Notes under the pieces: model-generated | Told to the model about the DNA's origin: nothing | Seen by the model: only the letters and a program-made list of their open reading frames with translations | The model's database searches: none | Program-made: the position numbers and the translations under genes | NCBI GenBank assembly: GCA_004369045.1 | Contig: ML213518.1 | Coordinates: 630,208-694,207, forward strand | Origin: Heliocybe sulcata | Taxonomy: Eukaryota; Basidiomycota; Agaricomycetes; Gloeophyllales; Gloeophyllaceae | Direction: 5' to 3' | Length of the DNA: 64,000 bases | In this document: piece after piece, positions 24,501 through 36,736 of the stretch | Layout: each line of letters starts with the position of its first letter | Position numbering within the stretch: the stretch's first letter is position 1

Positions 24501-24752
24501 GGCGTTACCGAGTCGGATCTATCTCACATCCTTACATCTACCGACAATTCTCTAGTCGACAACAGCCCTTTCTTCATCTCAGCTCACGTCCACCGCAACT
24601 TCCCATAACAGATAGTTACCTTCGGAGAGCTGGACAACAGGCGTCTTACTTTGTCAAGATGCCGGGTTGATCTGATTACCACCGCTTCAAGTACTTTATC
24701 CGTGACATCCGACATATCCGAATCATCTGTTCCCTTCCCCTAATCTCCAACG
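21589..24752. other. 3.2 kb gene-poor region between hem13 and trp4
   Basis: The two flanking genes diverge from this region, so both promoters lie in it. Scattered minus-strand frames at 21.9-22.2 and 22.7-23.04 kb look partly protein-like but carry stops and no known domain. Two C-rich tracts (21858-21884 and 23557-23570) and a 9-bp inverted repeat (23826-23860) are present. A TATA-like ATATAAAG near 23997 precedes an ATG at 24050 with an 18-codon open frame, which may be part of a small spliced transcript. Confidence 0.45.
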
Positions 24753-25894
24753 ATGTCAAACTTCACACCGGAGACCTTCAGACCCCTCCTCAAGCGACTT
24801 GTTGAAACTCCCGAGTACTTCACCCCTTCCGACCTCAAAACCGCGCTCGACCACATTTTTACCCCGGATGCTACCCTTCCTGCTCAGGTCGGTGCCTTCC
24901 TCGCCGCCCTCCACATCCATCGCATTGAGCGTCGTCCCGACTCTCTCGCCGCGGCAGCCGAGGTCCTCCGGAGTCGCGCCATAACGGCCGATGTTGCAGA
25001 TGCGGATAAGGATTTTGTCGTCGACATTGTGGGCACGGGAGGAGACGGGCATAATACATTCAATGTCAGCACGACGGCGGCGATCGTAGCGGCGGGTGCG
25101 GGTGCGAGGGTAGTCAAGGTGCGTCTCCTATATCCTGTGTGTTCACTAACATGCGACTTACGCTTTCGACCGTCGCTCAGCACGGCTCCCGCGCCTCAAC
25201 CTCGTCTTCTGGCTCCGCCGACCTCCTCCAGTCCCTAGGCTGCCTCTTTACCCCCCCACCCACGGCCCTCCCCAATATCCCCTTCACCTTCATCCTCGCC
25301 CCGCATTACCACCCCGCTCTCGCCCTCCTCGCGCCCACCCGCAAAGCTCTTCCCTTCCGCACCATGTTCAATGTTCTCGGGCCCTTGATCAACCCGGCTA
25401 GACCTCAAGGCATGGTCCTCGGCGTGGCGGAGAAGGAGCTGGGGATGACGTTTGCGAGGAGTCTGAGGGATGGAGGTGTAGTGAGGGCGATGGTGGTGTG
25501 TGGTGCGGAGGGACTAGATGAGATTAGCTGTGCGGGGGAGACGTATGTGTGGGAGCTGAAGAATGGGGATATCGAGGAGAAGAGGATCTCTCCTGCATCG
25601 TTTGGGCTCGAGGCGCACCCGCTCATAAAAGTGGCTGGCGGCACGCCCCAAGAGAATTCCGAGACGTTCAAGGCTCTCTTGACGAGCGGGGAGAGTATTC
25701 CGGAGGAGGTGAGGCCTGTGCTGGACTTTGTGCTGATGAACGCAAGTGCGCTGCTGGTTGTTGCCGGGGTGACGAGGGATTTGCAGGAGGGAGTTGAGCT
25801 TGCGAGGAAGAGTATTACCAGTGGGAGGGCGTGGGAGGCGCTGCAGAAGTTCCGGGAGATTGGGGAGGCGTCTGCTCAAAAGGTCACGGCCTGA
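24753..25894 (+). CDS. trp4: Anthranilate phosphoribosyltransferase
   Basis: The enzyme joins anthranilate to PRPP in the second step of tryptophan synthesis, in the cytosol. Exons 24753-25118 and 25181-25894 join in phase 0 to 359 residues. The PRPP-binding motif VGTGGDG is intact, followed by FNVSTTAAIVAAGAG. The intron falls exactly inside the conserved KHG motif (K before, HGSRASTSSSGSADLL after). The anthranilate-site segment FNVLGPLINPARP and the C-terminal helix ELARKSITSGRAWEALQ are normal. Length matches fungal homologues. The gene diverges from hem13 across a long upstream region. Confidence 0.97.
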
Positions 25895-26847
25895 GGTGTA
25901 TAGATGTTGTATCTATGTATGGTCCTTGGGTGTTACTGGTATCTATGGAACGCGAAGCTAGTCTTCGCATTCCAGGTGTGTCCGACTTGAACAGGAGCGA
26001 AGAGATTTTGATCCAATGATCTGGATAATGTCTCTAAACTTCCGACAACACGATTTGGCGAGCTGTACGCCCGGATCAAGAGACCAAATAGAAGAAAAAG
26101 AAGGGAGACGCCGGCTGTTCAGACTCTTCGTGCCGACAGCGAGAACGAAGTCCTGCTAAGATTTATGAGCGCCCCCAGTCCGGAGAACTGCATGACCCCT
26201 ACCGTGCATCAGTGGTCAAGCCCAAGGGGATGGAGAACACGGTCCCTAGCGTTGATCGCGCCGGTGAGGTCGAAGCTGAGATGGCGGCAACGAGTGGGAC
26301 GAGGAGGGTTATGAAGAGCTTCGCGAGCAAGCTAGAGATGATGGAGATGATACAACGGTGTTTGTAGGTAAAGACCGTATCATTTCGAAGGCCGTCCCAT
26401 CGAGGTGGTATGTGCCGAGAAGCAGATATGGGGGGTGCTGCGAGGGGAGCAAGTATTTCCACTCCGTTTCGCAGCTTCATTGTGATGTGGATATAATGAA
26501 CGACCGTACGTATACGGCAAGCGACCTGCGCTCGACCGGAGTATGGGATCGATCATGTAGAACGGGTGCAGGGTGCGCGAGATGTGAGCCTGCCACACTG
26601 GCGTACGCCCAACCGCTCGTGAGTGTCTGGAGTGCGTCGGGCTAAAGCAATACTGCGCTTATTGCAAACGCTCCCCTTATTTTTCGCCCGTGGAGATATC
26701 GTGGTCGCCTAAGGAGGAGGAGTAAGACTACCAAAAATGACTGTCAGTTGCACCGACCAATCAACTAGCGGTCGCAACTACCTAGTAAATCCCCAAATGA
26801 TTCTCTATCATCTCCCAGTGGCACGTAGTCGCGCCTGCCTTCCAGCT
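25895..26847. other. Convergent intergenic region, possible small gene
   Basis: The region holds the 3' ends of trp4 and an F-box-like gene. A plus-strand frame around 26190-26370 reads acidic and hydrophilic (VKPKGMENTVPSVDR, then EVEAEMAATSG), which looks more like coding than its neighbours. It has no recognisable domain and no clear start. Confidence 0.35.
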
Positions 26848-27992
26848 TCACGCTTCCCTCCACAGCAGCTCCGTAGTGGTCTCTTCATCGATAGCCCGGT
26901 GTCCCTCGACAATCCGTACGAGGTACCTCTCAAAATCGCATACAAAAACAATCCGCGAGATGGAGCTGCAATATATGCGCAGCTCTCCCGCCAGAGCGCG
27001 CAGGGCCGCATCGGACGTGGGCTCCGGCTCCCACTGGGAGATATCGAGTTCTACACAATCTAGACGGCGCATGCGATGGAGTAGGCTGTAGAAGATCACG
27101 CGCTTGAGAGATAACAACACTCGAAGGTCAGCTGGAGCCTGCCAGGAGAGAAACTAGGGCAACCCACTTGTCTCCCGTCGATGGGTAATACTAGCGTTCC
27201 CAGATATCGCAAATTCAATATGGAAGAGTTGACAAGAAGCCTCAAGAGGTCCACCGAAAACTCCTCGTCGGCTGCTGGATCGCCCAGGTCCAGCGCCTTC
27301 AGCGGCCGTGAAGTATTGGCCACCTGGGAAATAAGCAACGCAATTTCAGTCCTCTTCCTAGAAGTTTGCGTGCTAGAGAGGCACGTCTTGAGATGGGTGA
27401 TAGGTCGGCCGGGTGCAAGCAGGTTTGCAGCCTCCGTATAGGTACATTCCAGAACAGATAGTTGGAGAAGGCTGTTCGGGTGAAGAAGGGCTTCCGACCT
27501 CCCGGTAGAGACTTGGTCATTGTAGTCTAGGATATACAGGTCCCTGAGCGCATGTTGATTATTCAGAAAATCGATGAGTTCGGCGTCCCAGTCGAGATCA
27601 CAGTGAAATGTCGATATCTGGAAGGCAGATCCTCGGAGAATCCATGCCTGGGACTTGGGCAGACCATCGTCGATGTAAATATTGAGAAACCGTAGTCGAT
27701 GTGTTCGCTTCAGAGCCTGAGACACCCTTTGCCAGTAGTGGATCGGCAGTGGATCTGAATCTTCACGTGCGATTATCGTGAGCGCTTCGACGAGGGTGGA
27801 AAGCCGGATCTGGGAGGCAAGGGTCTGGCAGATTGTCACTGCTTGGGTAGGATCTCGCAGGTCGAGGGTGTTGTAGAGAGCGCGCTCTGCTGCGACTTGG
27901 AAGCCTCTGGATACGCGGCAGAGGGTGCAGATGTCAGACCGGTTGCCGACGTAGCCTACTACCAGTCGACTTGCTTCAAATGGAAGGGGCAT
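26848..27992 (-). CDS. F-box-like / leucine-rich protein, basidiomycete family
   Basis: Probable substrate-recognition protein related to the large fungal F-box-like family. The N-terminus has a short F-box-like helix pair (LPFEASRLVVGYVGNRSDI, then CTLCRVSRGFQVAAERALY), followed by irregular leucine-rich repeats. Exons complement(27168-27992) and complement(26848-27102) join in phase 0 to 359 residues. The C-terminal exon reads LDCVELDISQWEPEP and ELRIYCSSISRIVFV. Length and the position of the late intron match the F-box-like gene at 59.0-60.1 kb. The F-box is divergent, so binding to SKP1 is an inference. Confidence 0.78.
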
Positions 27993-29997
27993 GGTGACCT
28001 GCGTCAGCGCAAACTAAATGTCAGAGTTGTCGGAGGACGGGTACGAAGAAAGTATCCGGCAACTCACCTATCGCGACTACTATTGCAAAAGTTCTACTTT
28101 ATGCTTGCCAGTTATTGCCACCGAAGCGCAGTCGTCGCTACTAGTAATAACGGGAACAGTCAGACAGAGAGGGTGGAAGGGCTCTCAACCTCTGGATCGG
28201 ACAAAATAGGTCGGATCTTGCAGAACTCGGACTGTATGTCGTTTTCATTGTTGGCAAATCGATTTTGATTTACAGCCAAGAAGACTCCCAAACGTCTGAC
28301 GATGCAGTGCGCGCGTTCCGGATAACCTGGGTTAGCACCCGCCTTGTTACGTCAGGGCTGATTGGGGCCAACCAGGGCGTGCCTCCGTCGAATCGCGTTA
28401 ATGGTGGACTTTCCCCAAGTGGGCCCATCGCGCTGCCATCGGAGTCAATCATCCGGAACTGAGAGCGAGAAGCGCTCTCCACAAAACCTTGTCCCACGGC
28501 TATTCCACGTGAAGGCCGCGTGTCAAGGGGGCTGGCAGCGTCCTCGAGCCAGACGATACAAAAGCGGCATGTTTTTCTTGACATTGGCGAAGAGCGAAGT
28601 GAAGAATATCGCAAGCGGGAAAACCTAGGGCACTCTTCACGGACCGTCGCTTGCCGGGATGGCAAAAACCACAGAGCTCCGCACTCTGAACAGCTGCTCT
28701 TCTGCGTGTCAGGACAACCTCGGCAGGTATAGCGGAGAGATCCAGATTCCGGCAGACGGTTATGAGTACAGCGCCCGAGATTGAAAATAACACTCTGTTA
28801 GAATGGCCTTCCTGTAGACGGAGATCATTTGCTATGACTCGGACGTTATTCATATTAATCGAGGGCTAACCTGACTGCGTCCAAAATCAGCGGTAGGTCA
28901 TTACTGACCTCAGTGATATAATGAAACGGTTCCGACTCCCTGGCATCGCTATGATCCGTCGCCCACCTTGATTACAAGAGAGTTCTTCATCGGAGGGTAC
29001 AGCCTGATAGTTTTCGCATCGGGATCCGGCGGCAGCCAGATACCCGCCGACCTGCAATGGGCTCGAGCGAGCGAGACGGACTGACGATGACCGAGGGCTT
29101 TGTCATGCTTGGGAAATTCTCTACTGAAAGAGACGGTGGGTGGATGTTATCAACGTGGTTGACAAAGCTACTCCAATAGTGTTTAAAAAGGTCCGAACAG
29201 CTCGAAAGCGAAAGTTGAGACTCCAGGCCAACCGTCAGTAGGCAACAACTCGACTTTTCGCATGTTCTTTTGCAAACAATGATGGCATGAATAGTGGACT
29301 TACTGATCAAGGCAGTAGCACGGATGCAAACGCTATGCTGTAATCCATTCGCAGGCAGACAGGTCGAAGCCATCTGAAAGGATGTCGAAGCATCAAATGC
29401 CGGGCGGTGGCCGTTGGGAGTTGGAAACTATGATTCGGAGACGTCAAGCCAAGTTTAGTCACTCCAGAATTAGGATGTTCCATTAGCTAGAACCATCCAG
29501 GAGAGCCAAACACTACTAACGAGCGCGCCAGTCTTAACTAGCGTCCTTTGTTGACAGAATTTTCGACCAGAGACAGAGGTGGCGCACCCCAGCTCACGAG
29601 ATTCCAGTTCGATGCGACGTACGATGAGAAATACGGGCGAAAGCAGGATAGCCCGTTACTAGTGGGACAACAGGTGCAGTTGTGTCTCGGATTTCCGAAT
29701 GAATGCTGGAAGCTGCGGCGTGCAATGCGTAGATATTCAAGCGTATAACACCAGTCATCTTTGAGGTACTAGAAGACGAGTTCAATCACTTCAGACCTAA
29801 GTCGTAGAGGACTAACGGGCAGTTCGTAGGAAACCAGTTACAGTAATCTTCGGCGATTCGCGAGCACACTGCCTTATGTAATCCCATTCGCCTTGAGGCA
29901 CGCCACAATCATCCGCCACAAGCCACTGCTCTCTTCCTCTTCTTGTCACTTGTCATCTCACCGTTTCTTTGCACTATAGATCCTCCTATCCGACCCA
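27993..29997. other. 2 kb intergenic region
   Basis: The region lies between the starts of the F-box-like gene and the E2 gene, which diverge. Minus-strand frames at 28270-28665 and 28987-29373 have no domains and no gene-like context. I see nothing else. Confidence 0.5.
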
Positions 29998-30837
29998 ATG
30001 GACGCACGACTCCGACGCGTGAACAAAGAAATCGCTGGTAAGCTCTGCCCACGCCTGTAGAGTGCGTTCACGCGACTTACGATCCAGTCAGATTGCAAGA
30101 ACGACAAGTCCTCCAAGATCGAACTAGAGCTCGTGGACGACTCGCCGTTCCATCTTAAAGGCTCGTTTCCAGGCCCGGAAGAGACCCCATACGAAGGCGG
30201 TCATTTCGAAGTGGTGCGCGGCATACTCCCTTCCCTCCCTATTGCCTCCTCCAAGATCGCTTCTAATCCCAGGACATCCGGATACCCGACTCCTACCCCT
30301 TCCAACCCCTCAAAATGAAATTTATCACCAAAGTCTACCACCCGAACATCTCCTCCGCGTCGGGCGCTATCTGTCTGGACATCCTCAAAGACGCGTGGTC
30401 GCCCGTCCTCACGCTGAAATCGACGCTGATCTCGTTGCAGTCGCTGCTCTGTTCGCCCGAGCCGAACGACCCGCAAGACGCGGAGGTCGCGAAGCACTAT
30501 ATGACCAGCCGGAGTAGCTTTGAGTCGACGGCAAGATACTGGACGCATATCTATGCGGGCGGGCCGGATCCTAACTCTGGAGACGGCGGGAAGGGGAGGA
30601 GTGGCCAGAAAGACGAAGTGGCGATGGCAGGTTTGGAAAAGGCCCATGTGGATCAGTTCGAGGCGATTGGTTTCGAGAGGGGCAAAGTGGTAAGTACACC
30701 CCCACAAGTCGTCCACGAGCTTTCCAGACCTCACTCCGTCTGTACAGATCGATGTGCTGCGTCGATTAAATTATCGAGGTGCCAACGTGGCCAAGATTAC
30801 CGAAGACCGTGTGGTGGAAGAGCTGTTAAAGCCGTGA
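29998..30837 (+). CDS. ubc1: Ubiquitin-conjugating enzyme E2 with C-terminal UBA domain (UBC1/UBE2K type)
   Basis: A class II E2 that carries ubiquitin on a Cys and extends chains, in cytosol and nucleus. Exons 29998-30037, 30092-30213, 30273-30689 and 30748-30837 join to 222 residues. The UBC fold is clear: [37 protein letters not shown], and the active-site Cys in [14 protein letters not shown]. The HPN tripeptide is intact. After a charged linker, the UBA domain ([15 protein letters not shown], then [15 protein letters not shown], then RVVEELL) ends the protein. The UBA is split by the last intron. Length and domain order match yeast Ubc1 and human UBE2K. Confidence 0.95.
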
Positions 30838-33176
30838 CGAACCTGCAGTGTCGCGACGGGAAGATCATCCATATGTATTCCGTACTACTGTGGCAGCATC
30901 GCTATTTCATTGCAACGGCTCATTGATTGCACGCATTCTGCAGATTACAGTCTGTACTGTCCATCAGATCAGATACTGCCCTGTTGTATCGGGGCATTAC
31001 TTGAGACGACATCGCTTGATCGACGCGCTTCTCAGAGTATGTGGAGGCTCCGGCTTGGAATATTTTATCTCCCTGCCTAGTATTCGGACGCGATCCTCGA
31101 TCCTCGATGTATCCGATGTGGACATGACAGTCGTCGGAGCCATGCAAGCTCCTGTATCTCCGCCCGCGAAAGTTCGTCCGGCACTCCAGCATACCCTTTA
31201 AATTGTTGGCTTGCGTAGGAGTAAACTCGGATCTGCTTGGCGTGTGCCCTGCTGACGCACGGCCGAGTGCACGAGGTGTCCGCGGTGGCTTTTGTAACTG
31301 ATGCTACGTGTCTCGGGGATAATAAAGTATGTACTCTGGGTTACTGCGAGCCCCTGGATGCGTGGCTAAGATCACCTTAGGAGACGTCTGCGGAATAGAA
31401 TAGTCTGCAGATCGGCGTGAGCTGCAAAGCGTACACCGCGTAAAGCATAAACATAAAAATCAAAACGGCGTCTAAACGGCAGACAGACGGGGATGCAACA
31501 CTGGTCGTGCATGCCGAGCTCCGAAGGCTGCAGATCTTGGAGCCGACACCACCGATGAGTCTCCCGACTGCTAATTCGGCTATGAGCCTGAAGAGCTTGC
31601 GCCGATGACTAAACAGCCTGACTGCATGCCGGATTCAGGTCACAGCGATATAGCTACGGGAGAGAACACGGGGCGCCGGGCATCGAGTAATCTGCGAGCC
31701 CATCGAGAACCGCGTCTTGCCAGGACTGGGAGAAGGTAAAGGTGAGCGGAAGGTGTGACGGTGTGGACGCCTAACAAAGGATGGCACCACGACGACCAAC
31801 TGGTGTTATGCCTCTGCGGTACAGGTGTCCGTTGGTCCTTTACGAATTAGTACGTTCGTACAGACATTGTGGCTCACCTTCTATTTACGAATCACCAGGA
31901 TTTTATCGGCTAGGAGCGGATAGAGGGTAGTGGCATTGGAGGGACTCGGCTGGTGCAGTGGAACGCCTTCAAGCGCCCTTTTATACCAGCGGGAGCGGGG
32001 CTTGAGTCGGAGGAACGGAAGATAATACCAAGAAACCGACGGAACACGAAACAAATCGATGGAGCTAACACGGGGCACGAAATATTACGAATATATTGCA
32101 ATTTACGCAACAGACATCAAGATCCTAGCAGATTCGCAAAGAGACCCTGACGCACTGAACTTTATCGATGCGATAACGGAGCGAGACCCGGAAGGCGAGC
32201 ACTGGGATGGTCCCTAGTACGTCTAGACGGCTCAATAAGATTTCTGCAGGAGCGAGTGGAATTTTGTTTTATTGCAAAATTCAAGTTAATTGCAAGGATA
32301 CGTTGAGTCAATTGCCGTCTACACGACCAAGAGTCCCTTGGATGTGCCCGGCCATAGCCATACATATGCGCCTACACCTGACATTCGGGCGCAGTTCAGA
32401 GAGTCTGCCGTTTAGCCGCTCGGATCGAGATTCAGTAAAGAACCGCCATCGGGCTAACACGTGTACGAAAGGCAAAAGCCTCGAATTCTAACCGTAAACT
32501 CGAGAAAGCTAGACCGCATTAGGCCACGCACGTCCCCACCAAGAATGCAACGTAATACCGAAAGAAATGCGGATCCTCGCAGGATGTCTCGCAGCGTGTA
32601 TATTCACTTCACTTGCCCTCGCCTATCGTATATCATGCTTCAAGCTTCAAGGCTCAGGGCCATGTGAGGAATCCTCCTCGGAGTTGGAAAGAGTGGTCAT
32701 GCCACCTGCACGCAGCGCTGCAATCCGCCGTGTCCGAGGGGACCAAGAGTAAACAATTCTATCGCGTGAACTGATGCCCAAGACGATGTTCATTTCACCC
32801 TCATTCTTGACTTGCACGGAGCAAGGACACAGCGGGCGGGTAAGGTATAGAGTATCCACGCGTCATGGAAGATCCTCCTTACAGATTGAGAAAGGGGGCA
32901 TGGAATTGGCGGTGGGATTAAGATAGACGTGGTCAGCCGGCATGACGGATAGGACGTCCCAGCGGTGCAGTGGTTAATGATGTGATAGGCTCCGCTGTCC
33001 GGGGCAACGCAAGACTTATAGGGAAGCGAATCTGGCGGCGCCCTAGGAACCTACTTACCGGGGAACCCAGGAGGCCACAGTTTCACGAAACATGAGTTAT
33101 TCAGCCGCTGCAAGCCCGGTACCTGCAACCGCTCCCTAGTTATTCATCGAGCCACCGGGGTAAATACCGTCGCTTA
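30838..33176. other. 2.3 kb convergent intergenic region
   Basis: It separates the ends of the E2 and GNAT genes. No domain-bearing frame is seen. An ATG-started 61-codon frame at 32567-32752 (+) begins with a signal-peptide-like segment (MRILAGCLAACIFTSLALA), which could be a small secreted protein or chance. Confidence 0.45.
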
Positions 33177-33800
33177 CTAGAATTCAATCTTCATTCTGAC
33201 ATACTCAATGTCGCTTTTCCAAAACCTCTCCCCGAACGGTCGCATGCCACGCTTCTCATACCAGGACGCAGAGCTCAGGCGTGCATCACACCAGACCAAA
33301 CCTGCACGGAGTTCCCCTCTCGCCTTTAGGAAAACATGCTCCAAGAGAAGCGTCCCGATGCCCTGTCCTTGGTACAAAGGGTCACATGCAAACTTGCGGA
33401 AACGGATCGCCTTTCTATCACGATTTGCGTCCGTTCGTTGGGCTTGGGCTTCTCCGTTGGCAGGTAACGGCTCTTCAAAGGCCGATATGACGCAAACAGG
33501 GGCGCCGCGCCCGGGTACGAAGGCGCCAAAGTGCGCGCCTCGCTCGTCTTCTGGAAGGCACACGTACGAGATGGGTGCCTTGGGCCAGAGGACGGAGTGC
33601 CGCAGCTGGATGGTATCGGCGCGGTCTATCGGGCGGATGTCCACTGGCTGGCTAGTCAGTACGACGATCACAGGAGCCTGAAGGAATGACAAAGAGAAAG
33701 ACAGGTAGTCGAAAAGTCACCACTCCTTGCAACGAAGTTGCCATACCAGGGGAGCTCATAAGAGGGTAGAAACCTTCTCATGGCAATGAACGACTGGCAT
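33177..33800 (-). CDS. GNAT-family N-acetyltransferase
   Basis: A Gcn5-related acetyltransferase that would move an acetyl group from acetyl-CoA to an unknown amine. The main exon complement(33177-33677) has no ATG at its start, but a 27-nt exon complement(33774-33800), MPVVHCHEK, splices to it in phase 0 and gives 175 residues. The order is: strand 1 (VDIRPIDRADTIQL), a variable region, motif A with the acetyl-CoA loop (RKFACDPLYQGQGIGTLLLE), and motif B (LSSASWYEKRGMRPFGE). The fold assignment is firm. The start exon is inferred; a different upstream exon is possible, because an open frame also begins at an ATG near 34012. Confidence 0.82.
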
Positions 33801-34544
33801 CTCCACACCCGCAACGTCGCCACAAACCCTGTCGGCGATGCGGTGAAAAGCCAATCCCGAGTACCACGAGATACCCATTGCATATCCCTGCGATCGAAAA
33901 CAGCATGTCCGTACTCACCTCGTACACAACCCCCGTTCACGAAGATTTCCTGGCCAGGTTCCTGGACTCGGACAGCGTCACCTTCGCCTTGTGATAAGGC
34001 CAGCGCGGCCATATATACCACACGTTCTGATTCGCTTTGGATCGCCCACAGCCGATGTGAGCTGGACGGCAGTATCGTATACTACGTAGACCACGCATGT
34101 CACATACGAAGCAGCGAAGTGTTGATGCAGCCTGTCACGTCACCCAGATGTACTGCACGCTAAGAACACCGGACGGGATTCCGTGTCGTATACTGACTCC
34201 GCGAGGAGTATCTGAATAATCAGGCATCTACTATCAGGGACGGTAGCCATTAGCACCCTGCTATTAGTGCCAATGCTGAGGTTCTTAGTTGTCATTTGCA
34301 ATGATTAATGACCTCGGACTGTATAGCAGACGAAGAGCCACCTATCGCAATCACCCTCAAAACGTCGAACAAGTTAGGCGTTCAGGTGCTAACACTACCA
34401 AGGAGGCTATCGTTTATAATGATATACCGACTTGCGCGATGGGCTTAGGCGGGAGCCCGAGCTCCCCACCGTCGGCCGTAGACAAGACTGAAGAGATAGC
34501 GGACTAAGGAAGCTGCCTGGACATGCACGTTAGACTTTTAGCCG
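33801..34544. other. Intergenic region upstream of the GNAT gene
   Basis: An ATG-started minus-strand frame (33668-34012) overlaps the GNAT start and may be an alternative first exon; a TATATATGG element lies at its start. The rest holds no supported gene. Confidence 0.4.
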
Positions 34545-35366
34545 CTACCCGTTTTTCGGGCCAAAGAGACCGCGGAGCTTCATAATGCCTCGCTCGTTCG
34601 TCAGCGATAGCAGCCAGAACATACCATCAGGCATCTCTGCACACATCACACAAAAGTCCACGTAAACTTCCTGTCTGTCGTTCCGCAAGTCTGATCCTCG
34701 ACTTGCGGTATGGTACCCGGGCTTTTCCAACGGTGTATATCCCGACGGAATGAGACACTATTCCCTCGTGGGCCCGGAAGATAGGAGGACTATCAACGCG
34801 CACCACTCGCATTGCTCCCTGTCGATCGCAATATTCCGAGTGCCATAATCCCGCGTACATGGGCCACATCACCGGCCTTCATATCCGGTGGACGTCATCA
34901 CGGCGGGACAGATAGCACGGAAACACCCCCCTTCCCTTCCCAAAAATTGGCGGCCGACATCAAGCGTAGCCAAAAACGAGGGAAAGAAAGACAGAGATCC
35001 AATTCATCGTACCGTTCAAAGCAGCCTAGAGAAGCATTCACGCGAAGAACCTGGTCCCCCGCGTTCACCCGATAGTGTCGTCCACAGACGGATGCAGGTG
35101 ACAGTCGGGAGTCCAACCTTATCCGACGAGAAGGTCAGCGGACGGTGCGCTAGAAGATAGTGAATATATTCCCTACTGCGCATCCCTGTCAGAGGTTCCA
35201 ATAGTGATAGGCGCTCGATATCCCCCATCCCGGGGCTCTCGTAACAGCACGCACCGTGGTCCTCTTCTGCGATTGTTCCGCGAGACATGCAGTCGGGAGA
35301 AGCAAAAGCGGGAGCGGAGGGCAGCCGCCCAATAATCATGTTGTCCCACCGGGGAATGCTGTCCAT
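34545..35366 (-). pseudogene. Hypothetical gene, possibly frameshifted
   Basis: I do not recognise the family. A first frame from the ATG at 35366 codes for about 100 residues (for example LLEPLTGMRSREYIHYLLAH), and a later stretch on the same strand reads VDSPPIFRAHEGIVSHSVG. That frame breaks near 34730, where a shift of one base would join it to PGYHTASRGSDLRNDRQEVY and VMCAEMPDGMFWLLSLTNER, ending with a stop at 34545. No intron of credible length fits there. It may be a decaying gene, a true gene with an odd intron, or a sequence error. The link between the first and later parts is also unproven. Confidence 0.3.
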
Positions 35367-35712
35367 AATTCAGTAGAGCGCTTCGCTCAGATGTGAGCTG
35401 TGAAATTGTGCTTGTCTTCCTCCGACTATGAAGAAGCATGCCCAGGTCGGGGGATTGCGGGGGTCCTGTCAGGGGCATCGGAGCTGCAGAAGCCTCGATA
35501 ACTGATGCACGGAAGCACTGGATGCATGATGAGGTTTAGAAGCAGCCTTGCAGCGATCTGTCCGGACTCAGCTTGCTCCGTAGCTGCGCTTGATGGTGAA
35601 AGGTGAATGAAAGGCAACCGCCGAAGGGTCGATTAGATAACATGTCAGTAGTCATTATCGTACACGTAACTTCACGACAGATTTTGTGCAGGCCGGGGAC
35701 AACGTGATCGTG
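35367..35712. other. Intergenic region
   Basis: Between the hypothetical gene start and the end of AP-2 sigma. No gene is seen. Confidence 0.5.
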
Positions 35713-36415
35713 CTATTCAAGCTTATCCAGGACATCCAATCTTGATAGCACCACGTCTTTGCTGGTCTCCTCGATCTCTCCAGCCAAGAATATCTCGTCC
35801 AGGATAGCGTAGACCTAAGCAAGGCATGATATCAAAAAATGCAGGGTCAAGACACGAGAATGTACGTGCCTTGTAGAAGTTGAATACGAGGTCGAGCTCG
35901 CAGACATTGTCAAAGAAGGCATCTAATTGATGAGTGAGAGGATCTGACGGAGACGTGCTCCATAAACGTACCGAGTATCTCCACGAACAAATGGATAGCC
36001 TCCAGATACGCGAGCTCATTGTCGTTAGCGTCTACGCAGACACAAAAGAACAGCCCGGCATATCGTCGGTAGACTATCTTATGATTCCGGAACTAAATAA
36101 CCAGGCGCCGTCAGCGCGTATCAACCCAACTCGTGCTTCGACCTACCTCAACGAAATTCGACTGGTACTTCTGATCTCTCGGTGCAACAAGTCTGTGCAC
36201 TTCGCCACGCAGTCTAACCTTCAGTCAATCGCCAGGTTGAGTAAGAGGAGATCCCGACTCCACTGCTATGGGCCTTGCCTTCTCGTCGTCGTCGTACGGC
36301 ACATACCACTTGGACAATCTCGTTTTACCCTGCCGGTTCTAGTATAGATGTAAGCGTGTAGCAGAAGAATGATATAGCTCGAGTTCCTGACCTGAACTAG
36401 TATGAACCTGATCAT
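35713..36415 (-). CDS. aps2: AP-2 clathrin adaptor complex, sigma subunit
   Basis: The small chain of the AP-2 adaptor, which binds dileucine cargo signals and supports clathrin endocytosis at the plasma membrane. Six exons give 143 residues, matching the family (about 142). The order is MIRFILVQ, NRQGKTRLSKWYVPYDDDEK, VRLRGEVHRLVAPRDQKYQ, IVYRRYAGLFFCVCVDANDN, DAFFDNVCELDLVFNFYK and VYAILDEIFLAGEIEETSK. Two introns start with GC instead of GT: complement(36219-36278) after AAG and complement(35815-35869) after AAG. No GT donor restores the frame for the second; for the first a GT donor would insert five residues. Sigma identity is certain; AP-2 rather than AP-1 rests on the FFDNVCELDLVFNFYK and EIEETSK segments. 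Confidence 0.93.
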
Positions 36416-36736
36416 CTTGTGCAAGGCGTTCGCGCTGTCTCTTCCGGTCGGTGATGGCGGGAAGCAAGGAGTGGCGGGGATTCCACGTGGCTCATAAATA
36501 CATCCGCGGGCCGACTTGATTCAATTGCAAGCTTAAACTGGTGAACAATCTGTAATTGAGCCAGACTCTAACGCGCAGACTCAACCAAGCGTCGTGTTTC
36601 GCCTATCTATATCCGGCTTGGTTATAGGTCGAAAGAAGCCTACTATAGTCATTACAGTCATTACAGTCCGACCAAATACCTATCCTACTTTCCCTAGGGA
36701 CAAACTTGAAAACAGATGAAATGTCAAGCACCCTGA
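36416..36736. other. Short intergenic region upstream of aps2
   Basis: This holds the aps2 promoter and the end of the ArfGAP gene. A direct repeat of GTCATTACA occurs near 36648-36667. No gene is seen. Confidence 0.5.

Noticed and set aside
28270-28665. 131-codon minus-strand frame
   Set aside because: No domain and no ATG-based gene context; likely chance in GC-rich DNA.
32955-33010. tRNA-like segment with a TGCAGTGGTTAA D-arm match
   Set aside because: No T-arm and no pairing acceptor stem.
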